Positions 7,811 to 15,290 of a DNA stretch of 53,441 nucleotides are shown piece by piece. The stretch is from NCBI GenBank assembly GCA_947448735.1, contig CANFOS010000026.1, positions 1 through 53,441 on the forward strand. The letters are read 5' to 3'. Every line of letters begins with the position of its first letter. Positions within the stretch are counted from its first letter, which is position 1. This DNA comes from Comamonadaceae bacterium (GTDB taxonomy: Bacteria; Pseudomonadota; Gammaproteobacteria; Burkholderiales; Burkholderiaceae_C). The notes under the pieces were generated by a model. It was given only the letters and a program-made list of their open reading frames with translations, was not told the DNA's origin and searched no databases. The position numbers and the translations under genes were made by a program.

Positions 7811-8668
7811 TTGAAGATTTGCCGATTTGACGATAACCGTCTGGGCCTTGTTGAAGGCAATGTCCTGCGTGATGTGACCGCCGCACTTGACGTGTTGCCA
7901 AGCTACGGTTACCCCTTGCCCCAGCTTGACCCATTGATCGCGAACCTCGATGCAGTGGTTGACCGCATCAAAAAGCTGGCCCCTGCTGCGCCGGTATTGT
8001 CTTTGACGGGGCGCAAGTGGCTCGCGCCTGTGGCCAACCCCGGCAAAATTGTGGCGGCACCCGTCAACTACAAAAAGCACCTTCAGGAGGCGCGTGATGA
8101 TGCGCAAATTCATCACAACAACCAAGTTGCTGAAATTCAAAAGATCGGTCTTTTTCTGAAAGCCACCAGTTCTCTGGTGGGCGCAAGCCACGGTGTTGCG
8201 CTACAGCACGCCGATCGCCGCAATGATCACGAGGCTGAATTGGTGGTGGTGATTGGCAAGGCCGGTCGCAACATCACCAGGGCCAACGCGCACCTGCACA
8301 TAGCGGGTTACAGCAGTGGTCTGGACATGACCACCCGTGGCCCGGAGGAGCGCAGCTTGCGCAAATCGATTGATACCTACAGCGTACTAGGACCCTGCTT
8401 TGTCACGGCCGACGACATCACGGACCCTGCTAACTTGAGCTTTTCCCTTGCCGTCAATGGTGTAGTCAAGCAACAGGCCAACACGCGAGATCTGATTTTG
8501 AGCATCGGCGAGCTGATTGAGTTTGCCTCTTCTTTTTATAGCTTGCTGCCCGGTGACCTGATTTACACCGGTACCCCGGAAGGTGTGGGTCCGGTGCTGC
8601 CGGGCGATACCATCGTGACCGATTTTGAAGGCATTGGCCGCATGCATGTTGCAGTAACGTTAGCCTGA
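7811..8668 (+). CDS. fumarylacetoacetate hydrolase (FAH) family protein, possible fumarylpyruvate hydrolase
   Basis: A 285-residue enzyme of the FAH family, which hydrolyses C-C bonds of beta-diketo acids with a divalent metal. The expected ligands are Glu141 and Glu143 in DHEAELVVVIGKAG and Asp172 in GLDMTTRG. The C-terminal block GDLIYTGTPEGVGP is typical. Translation starts at TTG 7811 behind GGAGAG. It is followed after 11 bp by a gentisate 1,2-dioxygenase-like gene; in the gentisate pathway the ring-cleavage product maleylpyruvate is isomerised to fumarylpyruvate and cleaved by an FAH enzyme, so fumarylpyruvate (or maleylpyruvate) hydrolase is likely. At 285 residues it is longer than NagK-type hydrolases, and no maleylpyruvate isomerase is present here. 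Confidence 0.83.
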   Translation: MKICRFDDNRLGLVEGNVLRDVTAALDVLPSYGYPLPQLDPLIANLDAVVDRIKKLAPAAPVLSLTGRKWLAPVANPGKIVAAPVNYKKHLQEARDDAQIHHNNQVAEIQKIGLFLKATSSLVGASHGVALQHADRRNDHEAELVVVIGKAGRNITRANAHLHIAGYSSGLDMTTRGPEERSLRKSIDTYSVLGPCFVTADDITDPANLSFSLAVNGVVKQQANTRDLILSIGELIEFASSFYSLLPGDLIYTGTPEGVGPVLPGDTIVTDFEGIGRMHVAVTLA

Positions 8669-8679
8669 GGTGAAGAACC

Positions 8680-9735
8680 ATGACTGGAGATCGAATGATG
8701 AACAGCACACAACAAGAAGTTGATGCCGGGCGCAAGGTGTTCTACGACAAGATTGGTAATGCCAACTGCACACCTTTGTGGGAAGTCCTTCACAGTCTGG
8801 TCACGGTCGTGCCCAACACGCCTTGCTTGCCCTACTTGTGGAATTGGTCGACGGTCTGGCCCTGGTTACAAGAAGCCGGACAGCTCATCACAGCCAAAGA
8901 AGCAGAGCGACGAGTGCTGGTGCTGGAGAACCCGGGTTTGCGCGGTCGCACGCGCATCACCCACAGCCTCTACGCGGGCTTGCAGCTGATCTTGCCCGGT
9001 GAGGTGGCTGCAGCGCACCGGCATTCCCAGTCAGCCCTGCGTTTCATCATGCATGGCGACGGTGCGTACACTGCTGTCGATGGTGAAAAGGTGGTGATGC
9101 ACCCAGGCGATTTTGTGATCACGCCGTCATGGACTTACCATGACCATGGCAACGAGTCCAGTGAACCCATGGTGTGGCTTGACGGGCTGGACCTTCCCAT
9201 TGTCGAACTGCTGGATGCGCAGTTTCGGCAAGACGGTGCTGACGACATGCAGCATATTGCCAGTGCTGCCAATGTCAATCTGGCGCGGTTTGGCAACACC
9301 ATGAAACCCGTGCAGTACAAGGCACGTTCCAAAACCTCGCCGCTGTTCTGGTATCCGTATGACCGCACTCTGGAGGCACTGACCGTCCTGAGCGCTCACG
9401 AAGATCCGCATCCATGCTGGGGACACAAATTGCAGTACACCAACCCGGTGACGGGGGACTGGGCCATACCCACCATGGGTACTTTCATGCAGTTGCTGCC
9501 TGCCGGCTTCAAGGGCAAGGCTTACCGGTCAACCGACTCCACCATCTACACGGTGGTGGAGGGCCGCGGCACTTGTACCATCAACGGACAAGTCTTCGGT
9601 TTTGGCCCCAAGGACGTTTTTGTCTGTCCGTCATGGATGCCCTACACGCTGGCGGCAGAAACCCAGGCCGTGCTGTTCAGTTTTTCAGATCGTCCAGTCC
9701 AGCAAGCGCTGGACTTGTGGCGCGAGTCTTTCTAG
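8680..9735 (+). CDS. gentisate 1,2-dioxygenase-like double cupin
   Basis: A 351-residue bicupin of the gentisate/1-hydroxy-2-naphthoate dioxygenase family, Fe(II) enzymes that cleave the ring of gentisate to maleylpyruvate. Candidate iron ligands His113 and His115 (HRHS) and His154 or His156 (TYHDHGN) have the spacing found in the family. The first cupin domain spans about 90-170 and the second about 270-345. ATG 8680 follows GAGGTGAAG; ATG 8695, behind CTGGAG, is an alternative. Paired with the FAH-family gene, it forms a minimal ring-cleavage and hydrolysis module. The substrate could be gentisate, a substituted gentisate or salicylate. Confidence 0.85.
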   Translation: MTGDRMMNSTQQEVDAGRKVFYDKIGNANCTPLWEVLHSLVTVVPNTPCLPYLWNWSTVWPWLQEAGQLITAKEAERRVLVLENPGLRGRTRITHSLYAGLQLILPGEVAAAHRHSQSALRFIMHGDGAYTAVDGEKVVMHPGDFVITPSWTYHDHGNESSEPMVWLDGLDLPIVELLDAQFRQDGADDMQHIASAANVNLARFGNTMKPVQYKARSKTSPLFWYPYDRTLEALTVLSAHEDPHPCWGHKLQYTNPVTGDWAIPTMGTFMQLLPAGFKGKAYRSTDSTIYTVVEGRGTCTINGQVFGFGPKDVFVCPSWMPYTLAAETQAVLFSFSDRPVQQALDLWRESF

Positions 9736-9772
9736 CGTCTAGCGCAAAGGCTTCAGCAAGCTTCAAAAAACG

Positions 9773-11461
9773 TCACAGCACTTCGCTGGCAAAGTCCGCC
9801 AGCCTTGAACGCTCACCGCGCGCCAAAGTGATGTGTCCGCCATGCGGCCAGCCCTTGAACCGGTCAACGGCGTAGGTCATGCCCGACGAGCCTTCGGTCA
9901 AATACGGCGTGTCGATCTGCGCCAGATTGCCCATGCAAATGATTTTGGTGCCAGGCCCGGCGCGTGTGATCAGCGTTTTCATCTGCTTGGGTGTCAGGTT
10001 TTGCGCCTCATCAATGATGACGTATTTGTTTAAAAACGTCCGGCCGCGCATGAAGTTCATGCTCTTGACCTTGATCCGTGAGCGAATCAGCTCGTTGGTG
10101 GCCGCACGGCCCCATTCACCTGAACCGTTTTCGGTCTTGCCGAGCACTTCAAGGTTGTCGTCGAGCGCGCCCATCCATGGGCCCATTTTTTCCTCTTCGG
10201 TACCTGGTAGAAAACCGATGTCTTCGCCGACCGATACCGTGGCGCGGGTCATGATGATCTCGGTGTAGCGGCGGTCGTCAAGCACCTGCGTCAGGCCGCT
10301 GGCCAGCGCCATCAGCGTCTTGCCACTGCCCGCCGTGCCGGCCAGCGTGACAAAGTCAACTTCCGGGTCCATCAGCAAATTCATGGCAAAGTTTTGCTCG
10401 CGATTTCGAGTGGTCACGCCCCATACCGCGTTCTTCAGGTGATTGAAATCCTTCAGGGTTTTCAATACCGCTGTTTTGGCACGTATTTCGGTGACACGTG
10501 CATAAAGTGGCGGCTCGCCAGGCGCTTCAAAAAATACAAATTGATTGATCAGCAGACTGGTCACGATCGGCCCGGTGATGCGGTAGAAGTTATAGCTGCC
10601 TTGCTGCCAGCTTTCAATGGTTTTGCTTTGCCGTGTCCAGAAGTCGTTGGGCAGCGCCAGAACGCCGGAATACAGCAGATCGCCGTCGTCCAGTGTCTTG
10701 TCGTTCTGGTAATCGTCAGTGGCCAAGCCCAGTGCCCGGGCCTTGACGCGCATGTTGATGTCTTTGGATACCAGCACGACCTCGCGCGGGGCATATTCTT
10801 TGCGCAGGGCCTCCACGACCCCCAGAATCTGGTTGTCCGCCTTGCCTTGTGGCAGGCTGGTGGGCAGCGAGTAGTCCAGAGCTTGGGTTTGAAACAGCAG
10901 ATTACCCTTGGCTTCGCGGTGGCCGGTTGTGTCCAGCTTCAGGCCTTTGGTGATCTCTGCGCCCTGCGCGCCTGCCAGCGCGTCCAGCGAGCGGCTGGTT
11001 TGGCGAGCATTGCGGGCGACTTCGGTCATGCCTTTTTTATGACCATCCAGTTCTTCCAGAACGATCATGGGCAGGAAAATGTCGTGTTCTTCAAATCTGA
11101 ACAGGCACATCGGGTCGTGCATCAGCACGTTGGTATCAAGCACAAACAGCTTGGTGGGCCCAGTGTGTTTTGGCTTTTTAACGGGCTTTGGCTGGGCAGG
11201 CCGATGAGAGCGCACACCAGCGGTGTCATCGGGCTGCGTGCTGAGTTGCTGAGTGCTCTCTTTTTTATAGCTTCTTGCGCCCGAATTTACAGGATTTAAA
11301 GCCTTTTTCGTTTCTAAAAAAGCCTCTGGATGATTGGTTTTAGGCGCCGCCGCCGGCTTTGCGCTGGCTTTCGGAGATTTAGTGCTCTGGCGCTCAGGCG
11401 TGTCCAGGCTATCCAGGGAGATCAGCGCTGCGCGCTTGGCAGGGGGTGGGGGCAAGGGCAT
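9773..11461 (-). CDS. PhoH-family ATPase with N-terminal PIN domain
   Basis: A 562-residue cytoplasmic protein fusing a PIN RNase domain (about 105-260, starting FVLDTNVLMHD with the acidic metal-binding site) to a PhoH ATPase domain (about 340-560). Walker A is GTAGSGKT and Walker B is YVIIDEAQN. Such YlaK-type proteins are considered RNA helicase/RNase enzymes. The first 100 residues are low-complexity, rich in Pro, Lys and Ala; residues about 51-67 are encoded by a family A dispersed repeat. It is convergent with the cupin gene (37 bp) and lies downstream of the peroxiredoxin gene, separated by a terminator, so it needs its own promoter. Confidence 0.92.
   Translation of the reverse strand: MPLPPPPAKRAALISLDSLDTPERQSTKSPKASAKPAAAPKTNHPEAFLETKKALNPVNSGARSYKKESTQQLSTQPDDTAGVRSHRPAQPKPVKKPKHTGPTKLFVLDTNVLMHDPMCLFRFEEHDIFLPMIVLEELDGHKKGMTEVARNARQTSRSLDALAGAQGAEITKGLKLDTTGHREAKGNLLFQTQALDYSLPTSLPQGKADNQILGVVEALRKEYAPREVVLVSKDINMRVKARALGLATDDYQNDKTLDDGDLLYSGVLALPNDFWTRQSKTIESWQQGSYNFYRITGPIVTSLLINQFVFFEAPGEPPLYARVTEIRAKTAVLKTLKDFNHLKNAVWGVTTRNREQNFAMNLLMDPEVDFVTLAGTAGSGKTLMALASGLTQVLDDRRYTEIIMTRATVSVGEDIGFLPGTEEEKMGPWMGALDDNLEVLGKTENGSGEWGRAATNELIRSRIKVKSMNFMRGRTFLNKYVIIDEAQNLTPKQMKTLITRAGPGTKIICMGNLAQIDTPYLTEGSSGMTYAVDRFKGWPHGGHITLARGERSRLADFASEVL
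11261..11308 (+). repeat. family A dispersed repeat, copy 1 (inside phoH-like gene)
   Basis: Matches the family core: ATAGCTTCTTGCGC, then an AT-rich spacer, then AGGATTTAAAGCC. It lies wholly within the PhoH coding sequence, read antisense to the gene, and encodes part of the N-terminal linker without breaking the frame. See the copies at 13899, 30710, 32127, 41178 and 48205. Confidence 0.55.
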
Positions 11462-11493
11462 GTGCTACGGGCTCTTTAAGATGCGTTAAAAAC

Positions 11494-11524
11494 AAAAAAG
11501 CCGCCAAGTTTAAGTGGCGGCTTT
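11494..11524 (-). terminator. rho-independent terminator of the peroxiredoxin gene
   Basis: A 10-bp perfect stem AAAGCCGCCA/TGGCGGCTTT (497-506, 515-524 of the 11-kb block) with an 8-nt loop. On the minus strand it continues into a T-run (TTTTTTGTTTTT), so it terminates leftward transcription from the peroxiredoxin gene before the PhoH gene. Confidence 0.8.
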
Positions 11525-11609
11525 CTGGCGGTTTTCGCGGGTGAAGTGATTGGCGCGATCATCAAGATGCGACCATTATGCACAAATCCTGTGAACCTCC
11601 AGAAATGCT

Positions 11610-12086
11610 TCAGGCGGTCTTTTTCAGTGCTTTGACAGCCTTCAAAACCTCGTCTACATGGCCCACTACTTTCAGGCCGCGCCATTCTTGGGCCAGCGTG
11701 CCGTCAGCCGCCAACAAAAATGTGCTGCGTTCGATGCCTTTGACTTTCTTGCCGTACATGATTTTGTTTTTGACCACCCCAAACATGTGGCACATTTTTT
11801 CTTCGGTGTCGGCAATCAGCTCAAAAGGCAGTTCAAGCTTGGCTTTGAACTCGTCGTGTGACTTCATGTTGTCCCGAGACACGCCAAAAACTGTGGCTCC
11901 GGCTTTGACAAAGCTTTTGTAGTGGTCGCGAAACTGCATGGCTTCAGTGGTGCAGCCGGGGGTATTGTCTTTGGGGTAAAAGTACAAAACAACCACTTTC
12001 CCAATATGCGATGTGTTGGAAACCTTCACGCCACCGGTGGCGTTCGCTTCAAATTCGGGGAGGAGCTTATTGACGACGACTGCCAT
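11610..12086 (-). CDS. bcp: peroxiredoxin, BCP/PrxQ type
   Basis: Thiol peroxidase of 158 residues that reduces H2O2 and organic hydroperoxides in the cytoplasm. The peroxidatic Cys45 is in NTPGCTTEA. The position used by the resolving Cys50 of E. coli BCP is methionine here; the only other cysteine visible is Cys99 (EEKMCHMF). It may therefore work as a 1-Cys enzyme or with an unusual partner cysteine. Length and the C-terminal GHVDEVLKAVKAL helix are normal. It is monocistronic, ended by the terminator at 11494-11524. Confidence 0.93.
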   Translation of the reverse strand: MAVVVNKLLPEFEANATGGVKVSNTSHIGKVVVLYFYPKDNTPGCTTEAMQFRDHYKSFVKAGATVFGVSRDNMKSHDEFKAKLELPFELIADTEEKMCHMFGVVKNKIMYGKKVKGIERSTFLLAADGTLAQEWRGLKVVGHVDEVLKAVKALKKTA

Positions 12087-12187
12087 ACTGGTGGGATCCT
12101 GGGAGTAGTGATGGTGATGAACCTCTAGGCAAAGCGGGCTGCCCCGATTTGCGCAACCCTAGATTTTACCCTGAAAGCCAAGCCGGC

Positions 12188-12577
12188 TCAGTCACCTGTT
12201 TCGATCAGCAATGCTGCAATCACCTGACGCCCCTCGCCTGCCAGAACGTTGTACGTGCGGCAGGCGGCGAGTGTATCCATGGTTTCTATGCCAATCCGGC
12301 TGCTCATAAGCGCACGCATGAAGGCCGCGGGGACAAACCTCAGGCGTGTGCCGCTGCCAAAAATCACCAGTTCGGGCTTGGTTTGAGCCAACAGGGCGAA
12401 GTGGTTCTCAGTCAGGTCTTCAAAGCGAGTGCAGTCCCAGTCAAACTTTTCGCCGCGCGAGCCAATCACGATGCTGCGTTCGATTTTTTCAGCCACACCG
12501 TGGCGGCCCAAACCCACCCAGCCGGGCCCGTAACCCAAAATGGATTGAACATCTAGCCTGTCAGGTTGAAGCTTCAT
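12188..12577 (-). CDS. DUF498 / Mth938-like (NDUFAF3-related) protein
   Basis: Small 129-residue protein of the Mth938/NDUFAF3 fold, with the family motifs GYGPGWVGL near 15-25 and ELVIFGSGTRLRF near 70, and a C-terminal ACRTYNVLAGEGR block. Its bacterial function is not established; the mitochondrial relative assists complex I assembly. ATG 12577 gives the conserved opening MKLQPDRL; a TTG nine bases upstream adds nothing conserved. It is divergent from the alaA-like gene across 79 bp, an arrangement I recall from other Burkholderiales. Confidence 0.85.
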   Translation of the reverse strand: MKLQPDRLDVQSILGYGPGWVGLGRHGVAEKIERSIVIGSRGEKFDWDCTRFEDLTENHFALLAQTKPELVIFGSGTRLRFVPAAFMRALMSSRIGIETMDTLAACRTYNVLAGEGRQVIAALLIETGD

Positions 12578-12656
12578 GGATGGCAAGTTTATGGCAGATG
12601 CTGCGAGCCAGCTTTTGTGTGGTCAAATTATGGGTTCCGTTTTAAGGAATTCTCCA

Positions 12657-13928
12657 ATGAAACCTGTCACCAAATCTGCCAAGCTGGCCAACGTGCTTTA
12701 TGACATTCGTGGGCCCATCATGGACGCTGCTCGCCAGATGGAAGACGAAGGCCAAAAGATCATCAAGCTCAATCTTGGCAACCTGGCGGTATTTGGCTTT
12801 GATGCACCTGAAGAGATCCAGCAGGACATGATTCGCAACCTGCCCAACTCGGCAGGCTACTCTGATAGCAAAGGTATTTTTGCGGCACGCAAGGCTGTGA
12901 TGCACGAGACGCAAAAGCAGGGCATCAAAGGCGTGACACTGGACGACATTTACCTGGGCAATGGCGCGAGCGAACTCATCACCATGGCGACCAACGCGCT
13001 GCTCGACAACGGTGACGAGCTTCTGCTGCCGATGCCCGATTACCCGCTTTGGACGGCTGCAACCAGCCTGTCGGGCGGCACCCCCGTGCATTACCTGTGC
13101 GACGAGGCCAACGGCTGGATGCCCAATTTGGCTGACATACGCGCCAAAATCACGCCGCGTACCAAGGCGATTGTTGTGATTAATCCGAATAACCCAACGG
13201 GAGTTCTTTACTCGGACGAGTTGCTGATGGGCATCGTGGCCATAGCACGCGAGCATGGCCTCGTTATCCTGGCTGACGAGGTCTACGACAAGGTGCTCTA
13301 CGAAGATGGCCGGCACACGGCCATGGCTTGTCTGTCAACCGACGTGCTGACGCTGACCTTCAACTCATTGAGCAAAAGCTACCGCAGCTGCGGTTACCGC
13401 GCCGGCTGGATGGTGGTGTCGGGCGACAAGCGCGCAGCTGTTGACTACATCGAAGGCCTGAACATGCTCAGCAACATGAAGCTGTGCTCCAACGTGCCGG
13501 GCCAGTGGGCCATTCAAACCGCACTCGGGGGCTACCAGAGCATCAACGATTTGACGTGTGAAGGTGGCAGGCTGCGCCGCCAGCGTGACCTGGCTTATGA
13601 GCTGATCACCGCCATTCCTGGTGTGAGCTGCGTCAAGCCGGTGGCTGCTCTATACATGTTCCCCAGGCTGGATCCGCTGATGTATCCGATCAAGGACGAC
13701 CGCCAGTTTTTTCTGGAGCTGCTGCGCGAGACGCGCGTCATGCTGGTGCAGGGCACAGGTTTTAACTGGCCTGACCCGGACCATTTTCGCATCGTGTTTT
13801 TGCCGCACGAGGACGACCTGCGCGAGGCGATTGGACGCATCGCCAAGTTTTTGGAGTCGTACCGCAATCGTGCAAGCACATCCCCCACAAAAACGAACGC
13901 TATTAAATTAGTAGCTGCTAGAGCATGA
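12657..13928 (+). CDS. alaA: PLP-dependent alanine aminotransferase (AlaA-like)
   Basis: Class I/II aminotransferase of 423 residues, forming alanine from pyruvate and glutamate. The PLP lysine is Lys240 in FNSLSKSYR; NPNNPTG (176-182) and LADEVYDKV (205-213) are typical. ATG 12657 is chosen because AAGGA lies upstream and the protein then opens MKPVTKSAKL, as in AlaA; the longer frame from 12576 adds sequence outside the family. It precedes hom and thrC, the usual Burkholderiales order for aspartate-family amino acid genes. The last about 10 residues (from NAIKLVAARA) are encoded by a family A repeat that also supplies the stop codon. Confidence 0.92.
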   Translation: MKPVTKSAKLANVLYDIRGPIMDAARQMEDEGQKIIKLNLGNLAVFGFDAPEEIQQDMIRNLPNSAGYSDSKGIFAARKAVMHETQKQGIKGVTLDDIYLGNGASELITMATNALLDNGDELLLPMPDYPLWTAATSLSGGTPVHYLCDEANGWMPNLADIRAKITPRTKAIVVINPNNPTGVLYSDELLMGIVAIAREHGLVILADEVYDKVLYEDGRHTAMACLSTDVLTLTFNSLSKSYRSCGYRAGWMVVSGDKRAAVDYIEGLNMLSNMKLCSNVPGQWAIQTALGGYQSINDLTCEGGRLRRQRDLAYELITAIPGVSCVKPVAALYMFPRLDPLMYPIKDDRQFFLELLRETRVMLVQGTGFNWPDPDHFRIVFLPHEDDLREAIGRIAKFLESYRNRASTSPTKTNAIKLVAARA

Positions 13929-13951
13929 ATTTATTGGCCTATAGGCCTATT
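13899..13951 (+). repeat. family A dispersed repeat, copy 2 (3' end of alaA)
   Basis: GCTATTAAATTAGTAGCTGC, then TAGAGC, an AT-rich spacer and the palindromic core GGCCTATAGGCC. It carries the final codons and the TGA stop of alaA and fills most of the space before hom (13968). Confidence 0.65.
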
Positions 13952-13967
13952 CCGTAGTTAAAAACAT

Positions 13968-15290
13968 ATGAAATCGATTCAAGTAGGTCTTCTGGGCGTT
14001 GGCACTGTCGGCAGTGGCGTGTTCAGTGTGCTGCAACGCAACCAAAGTGAAATTGTTCGCCGCGCAGGGCGCGGCATTGAAATCGCGGTGGTTGCAGACC
14101 TGGATACAGCACGCGCCCATGCCGCTGTCGGGCCAGCAGTCAAGGTGGTCAGCGATGCGCGTGCCGTGATTGCCAACCCTGACATTGACATCGTCATTGA
14201 GCTGATCGGTGGCTATGGCATTGCCAAGCAACTGGTGCTCGAGGCGATTGAAGCGGGCAAGCATGTGGTCACGGCCAACAAGGCGCTGTTGGCGGTACAT
14301 GGCTCCGAGATATTTGCTGCAGCCAGTCGCAAGGGTGTCATGGTCGGGTTTGAAGCCGCTGTAGCGGGCGGCATACCCATCATCAAGTCACTGCGCGAGG
14401 GCTTGAGCGCCAACCGCATTCAGTGGATAGCCGGCATCATCAACGGTACGACCAATTTCATCCTGAGCGAGATGCGTGACAAGGGCCTGGACTTTGATGT
14501 GGTGCTCAAGCAGGCTCAGGCCTTGGGATATGCCGAGGCCGATCCGACGTTTGACATCGAAGGCGTCGACGCAGCGCACAAAGCCGCACTGATGTCGGCC
14601 ATGGCCTTTGGTGTGCCGGTGCAGTTTGACAAAGCCTATGTAGAAGGCATCACCCAACTGGGTGCGCAAGACATCAAGTACGCCGAGCTGCTTGGCTACC
14701 GCATCAAGTTGCTTGGCATCACCAAAAAGACTGACAAGGGCATTGAGCTGCGCGTTCATCCCACCCTGGTACCCAACAAGCGCCTGATTGCCAATGTCGA
14801 AGGCGCGATGAACGCGGTGATGGTGCATGGCGATGCCGTGGGCACCACGCTTTACTATGGCAAAGGCGCCGGCAGCGAGCCCACCGCCAGCGCCGTGATT
14901 GCCGACCTGATTGACATTGTGCGTCTGCACAACGCCGACCCGGCCCAGCGCGTGCCGCATCTGGCTTTTCAGCCAGACGCCATGAGCAACGCGCCCGTAC
15001 TCAGCATGGGCGAGGTTGTGACCAGCTACTACCTGCGCTTGAAGGTGGCCGACGAGGCTGGCGTGCTGGCCAACGTCACCAGCATCCTGGCCAAGGCCGG
15101 CATCAGCATCGACGCTGTGCTGCAGCGGGAGGCCGATGAAGTAGGCGGTGAAGGCGCCACGCAGACCGACCTGATCATCCTGACCCACGATTGTGTCGAA
15201 GCCAAGATGAACGAAGCCCTTAGCCAGATGCAGGTGCTTAAAACCGTACTGGGAACGATTGTTCGGATTCGCAAGGAAGAGTTGGCTTGA
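13968..15290 (+). CDS. hom: homoserine dehydrogenase
   Basis: A 440-residue NAD(P)H-dependent enzyme reducing aspartate semialdehyde to homoserine, the branch point to threonine and methionine. The Rossmann fingerprint GLLGVGTVGSGVF is at 8-20, the catalytic domain spans about 130-310 (GIINGTTNFIL, then YAEADPTFDIEG), and a C-terminal ACT domain from about 350 (DEAGVLANVTSIL) gives likely threonine feedback control. The stop overlaps the thrC start by one base (TGATG), indicating coupled translation. Confidence 0.96.
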   Translation: MKSIQVGLLGVGTVGSGVFSVLQRNQSEIVRRAGRGIEIAVVADLDTARAHAAVGPAVKVVSDARAVIANPDIDIVIELIGGYGIAKQLVLEAIEAGKHVVTANKALLAVHGSEIFAAASRKGVMVGFEAAVAGGIPIIKSLREGLSANRIQWIAGIINGTTNFILSEMRDKGLDFDVVLKQAQALGYAEADPTFDIEGVDAAHKAALMSAMAFGVPVQFDKAYVEGITQLGAQDIKYAELLGYRIKLLGITKKTDKGIELRVHPTLVPNKRLIANVEGAMNAVMVHGDAVGTTLYYGKGAGSEPTASAVIADLIDIVRLHNADPAQRVPHLAFQPDAMSNAPVLSMGEVVTSYYLRLKVADEAGVLANVTSILAKAGISIDAVLQREADEVGGEGATQTDLIILTHDCVEAKMNEALSQMQVLKTVLGTIVRIRKEELA

